Assembly (NCBI GenBank): GCA_017881545.1
Contig: JADGQU010000101.1
Coordinates: 1 to 7,705 of the forward strand
Reading direction: 5' to 3'
DNA: 7,705 nt
From: Gemmatimonadaceae bacterium
GTDB lineage: Bacteria > Gemmatimonadota > Gemmatimonadetes > Gemmatimonadales > Gemmatimonadaceae
How positions within the stretch are numbered: the stretch's first letter is position 1; each line of letters opens with the position of its first letter. Below, in pieces: positions 6,915-7,705 of this stretch. Both the position numbers and the translations under genes were made by a program. The notes beneath the pieces are model-generated. The model ran no database searches, was not told where the DNA came from, and worked only from the letters and a program-made list of their open reading frames with translations.

Positions 6915-7403
6915 CTACCTCCCTTGTCCGATGACTTGCTGAACCACTGTCTTGATGTCGAGCACGAGGACGCGCTTCCCCTCGATCTCGACTGCTCCAG
7001 TTACCGCGCCCGGCAGCGGGATTTCCGCCTGATCCGCCGCCCCGAATTGATCTATCGGTACATCCTGAATGTCGCGAACGTCGTCGACGCCGACCCCGAT
7101 CCATCGGTCGAAATAATCGACCAGCAGGATCAGCCCCTCCGCGCGCCCATAGGCCTGCTTGCCGAGCGATGTGCCGCCGTCGATTACCGTGACAATTGTC
7201 CCGCGCAGATTGATAAGCCCGCGCACGGTGTTCGGCGCCCCCGGCAGCCTCGTGATGTGCTGCATCGGAACGATCTCGCGAAACGAGTCCATGTCGCACG
7301 CGAACGAGCTGCCGCCAATGTTGAACACTAGCAGGCGCCGGGTCGGTACGTGCGGCTCTTCCTGGACGATCTGCTCGGGAGGCAGCGTGACGGCGTCAGT
7401 CAT
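6915..7403 (-). CDS. cheW: CheW chemotaxis coupling protein
   Basis: This 162-residue scaffold links the kinase CheA to chemoreceptors in the cytoplasmic signalling array. After about 20 variable residues the CheW fold begins at RRLLVFNIGG. It contains the hallmark stretch at residues 52-74, with LPGAP then GLINLRGTIVTVID; Arg67 in NLRG matches the conserved receptor/CheA-interface arginine. Residues 90-150 carry the second half of the paired beta-barrels (LILLVDYFDRWIGVGVDDV, later EGKRVLVLDI). Length is normal for the family. The ATG at 7401-7403 overlaps the end of the pseudouridine synthase gene by 8 bp, and no clear Shine-Dalgarno site precedes it, so translation is probably coupled. It opens the chemosensory block, one base before cheY. 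VIDGG replaces the more usual VIDL. It is a single CheW domain with no receiver domain, so it is not CheV. Confidence 0.96.
   Translation of the reverse strand: MTDAVTLPPEQIVQEEPHVPTRRLLVFNIGGSSFACDMDSFREIVPMQHITRLPGAPNTVRGLINLRGTIVTVIDGGTSLGKQAYGRAEGLILLVDYFDRWIGVGVDDVRDIQDVPIDQFGAADQAEIPLPGAVTGAVEIEGKRVLVLDIKTVVQQVIGQGR
6917..6925 (-). promoter_or_regulatory. Strong Shine-Dalgarno site of cheY, embedded in the end of cheW
   Basis: Read on the minus strand this is AAGGGAGGT, a near-ideal match to the anti-Shine-Dalgarno sequence, with four bases between GGAGG and the GTG start of cheY. It overlaps the last codons of cheW and runs into its TAG stop. It is the best ribosome-binding site among the junctions of the window and it settles the GTG as the cheY start. 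It may give CheY higher translation than CheA and CheW, whose sites are weak; that is inference. Confidence 0.8.
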
Positions 7404-7705
7404 AGAATCGAAGCGCGGTGAGCGGGTCGGCGTCGTCCGGAACGGCGTGCTCTCCCGCGATCACGGTGAGCGCGCGGCGCAGATCCTCCGGAAGCGGAGA
7501 GCGGAAGTCGAGCGGCTCACCTGTCACGGGGTGATTGAACGCGAGCCAGGCCGCGTGCAGGAAATGCCGCTTGGGAGGAAGTCCGGCCACACGACGTCCT
7601 CCCCCGCCGCCATACACGTCGTCGCCCATGACAGGATGGCCGATAGACGCGAGATGAACGCGGATTTGGTGAGTCCGTCCGGAATGGAGATGGGCACGAA
7701 GAAGG
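7396..7705 (-). CDS. rluD: RluA/RluD-family 23S rRNA pseudouridine synthase, C-terminal part (5' end outside window)
   Basis: The gene isomerises uridine to pseudouridine in rRNA; RluD-type enzymes act on helix 69 of 23S rRNA. Only the last 102 codons are here, because the frame stays open to the right edge. The first readable residues include the family's C-terminal signature SGRTHQIRVHL, then IGHP and GDDVYGGG, followed by HAAWLAFNHPVTGE and a proline-rich end (SPLPEDLRRAL), the usual order in RluA/RluC/RluD enzymes. The catalytic HRLD aspartate motif and any S4 domain would lie upstream, outside the window. The ATG at 7629 is an internal methionine (MGDDVYG) and not a start. The TGA stop at 7396-7398 lies inside the next gene, cheW, giving an 8 bp overlap. 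Assignment to RluD rather than RluC or RluA is a best guess; the family assignment is secure. Confidence 0.9.
   Translation of the reverse strand, partial: LLRAHLHSGRTHQIRVHLASIGHPVMGDDVYGGGGGRRVAGLPPKRHFLHAAWLAFNHPVTGEPLDFRSPLPEDLRRALTVIAGEHAVPDDADPLTALRFYD

Noticed and set aside
7396..7629. Separate 77-residue gene starting at the ATG at 7629
   Set aside because: The frame continues upstream to the window edge with the RluA-family SGRTHQIRVHL signature, so the ATG is an internal methionine of a larger enzyme.

Overview
The window is GC-rich bacterial DNA. Every supportable gene lies on the minus strand, so transcription runs from 7705 down to 1. Ten genes are packed end to end: the largest gap between neighbours is 3 bp and several overlap. 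No stretch of 300 bases lacks a gene, and I see no RNA gene, mobile element, CRISPR array, promoter or terminator inside the window. The layout suggests one long transcript that begins beyond the right edge and continues past the left edge. The gene mix (a CheC-type chemosensory core, a PATAN/DUF4388 protein, a giant TPR protein and serial Roadblock/LC7 proteins) together with the GC-rich codon use fits a soil-type lineage such as Gemmatimonadota. That assignment rests on family recall and gene order, not on a marker gene, so it is moderate at best.

Right to left: (i) the C-terminal end of an RluA/RluD-family pseudouridine synthase (7396-7705, cut by the window edge) overlaps (ii) a four-gene chemosensory core, cheW (6915-7403), cheY (6551-6913), cheA (4940-6550) and cheC (4291-4938). 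Next come (iii) an 813-residue TPR protein (1846-4287), (iv) a DUF4388/PATAN protein (1103-1846), and (v) three consecutive small Roadblock/LC7-fold proteins (736-1122, 377-739 and 1-380, the last cut by the left edge).

The core is biochemically complete for phosphoryl flow. CheW couples to a kinase CheA with phospho-His45, CheY has phospho-Asp54, and CheC carries both phosphatase motifs. No receptor (MCP), CheR, CheB or CheD is present here. The second half holds the parts expected of a small-GTPase polarity or regulation module of the MglA/MglB kind, but no GTPase is in view. The most interesting reading is a single operon in which a chemosensory phosphorelay is wired to a Roadblock/PATAN/TPR module, perhaps for surface motility, pili or another cell-polarity output. 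The gene calls are strong. The functional link is inference.
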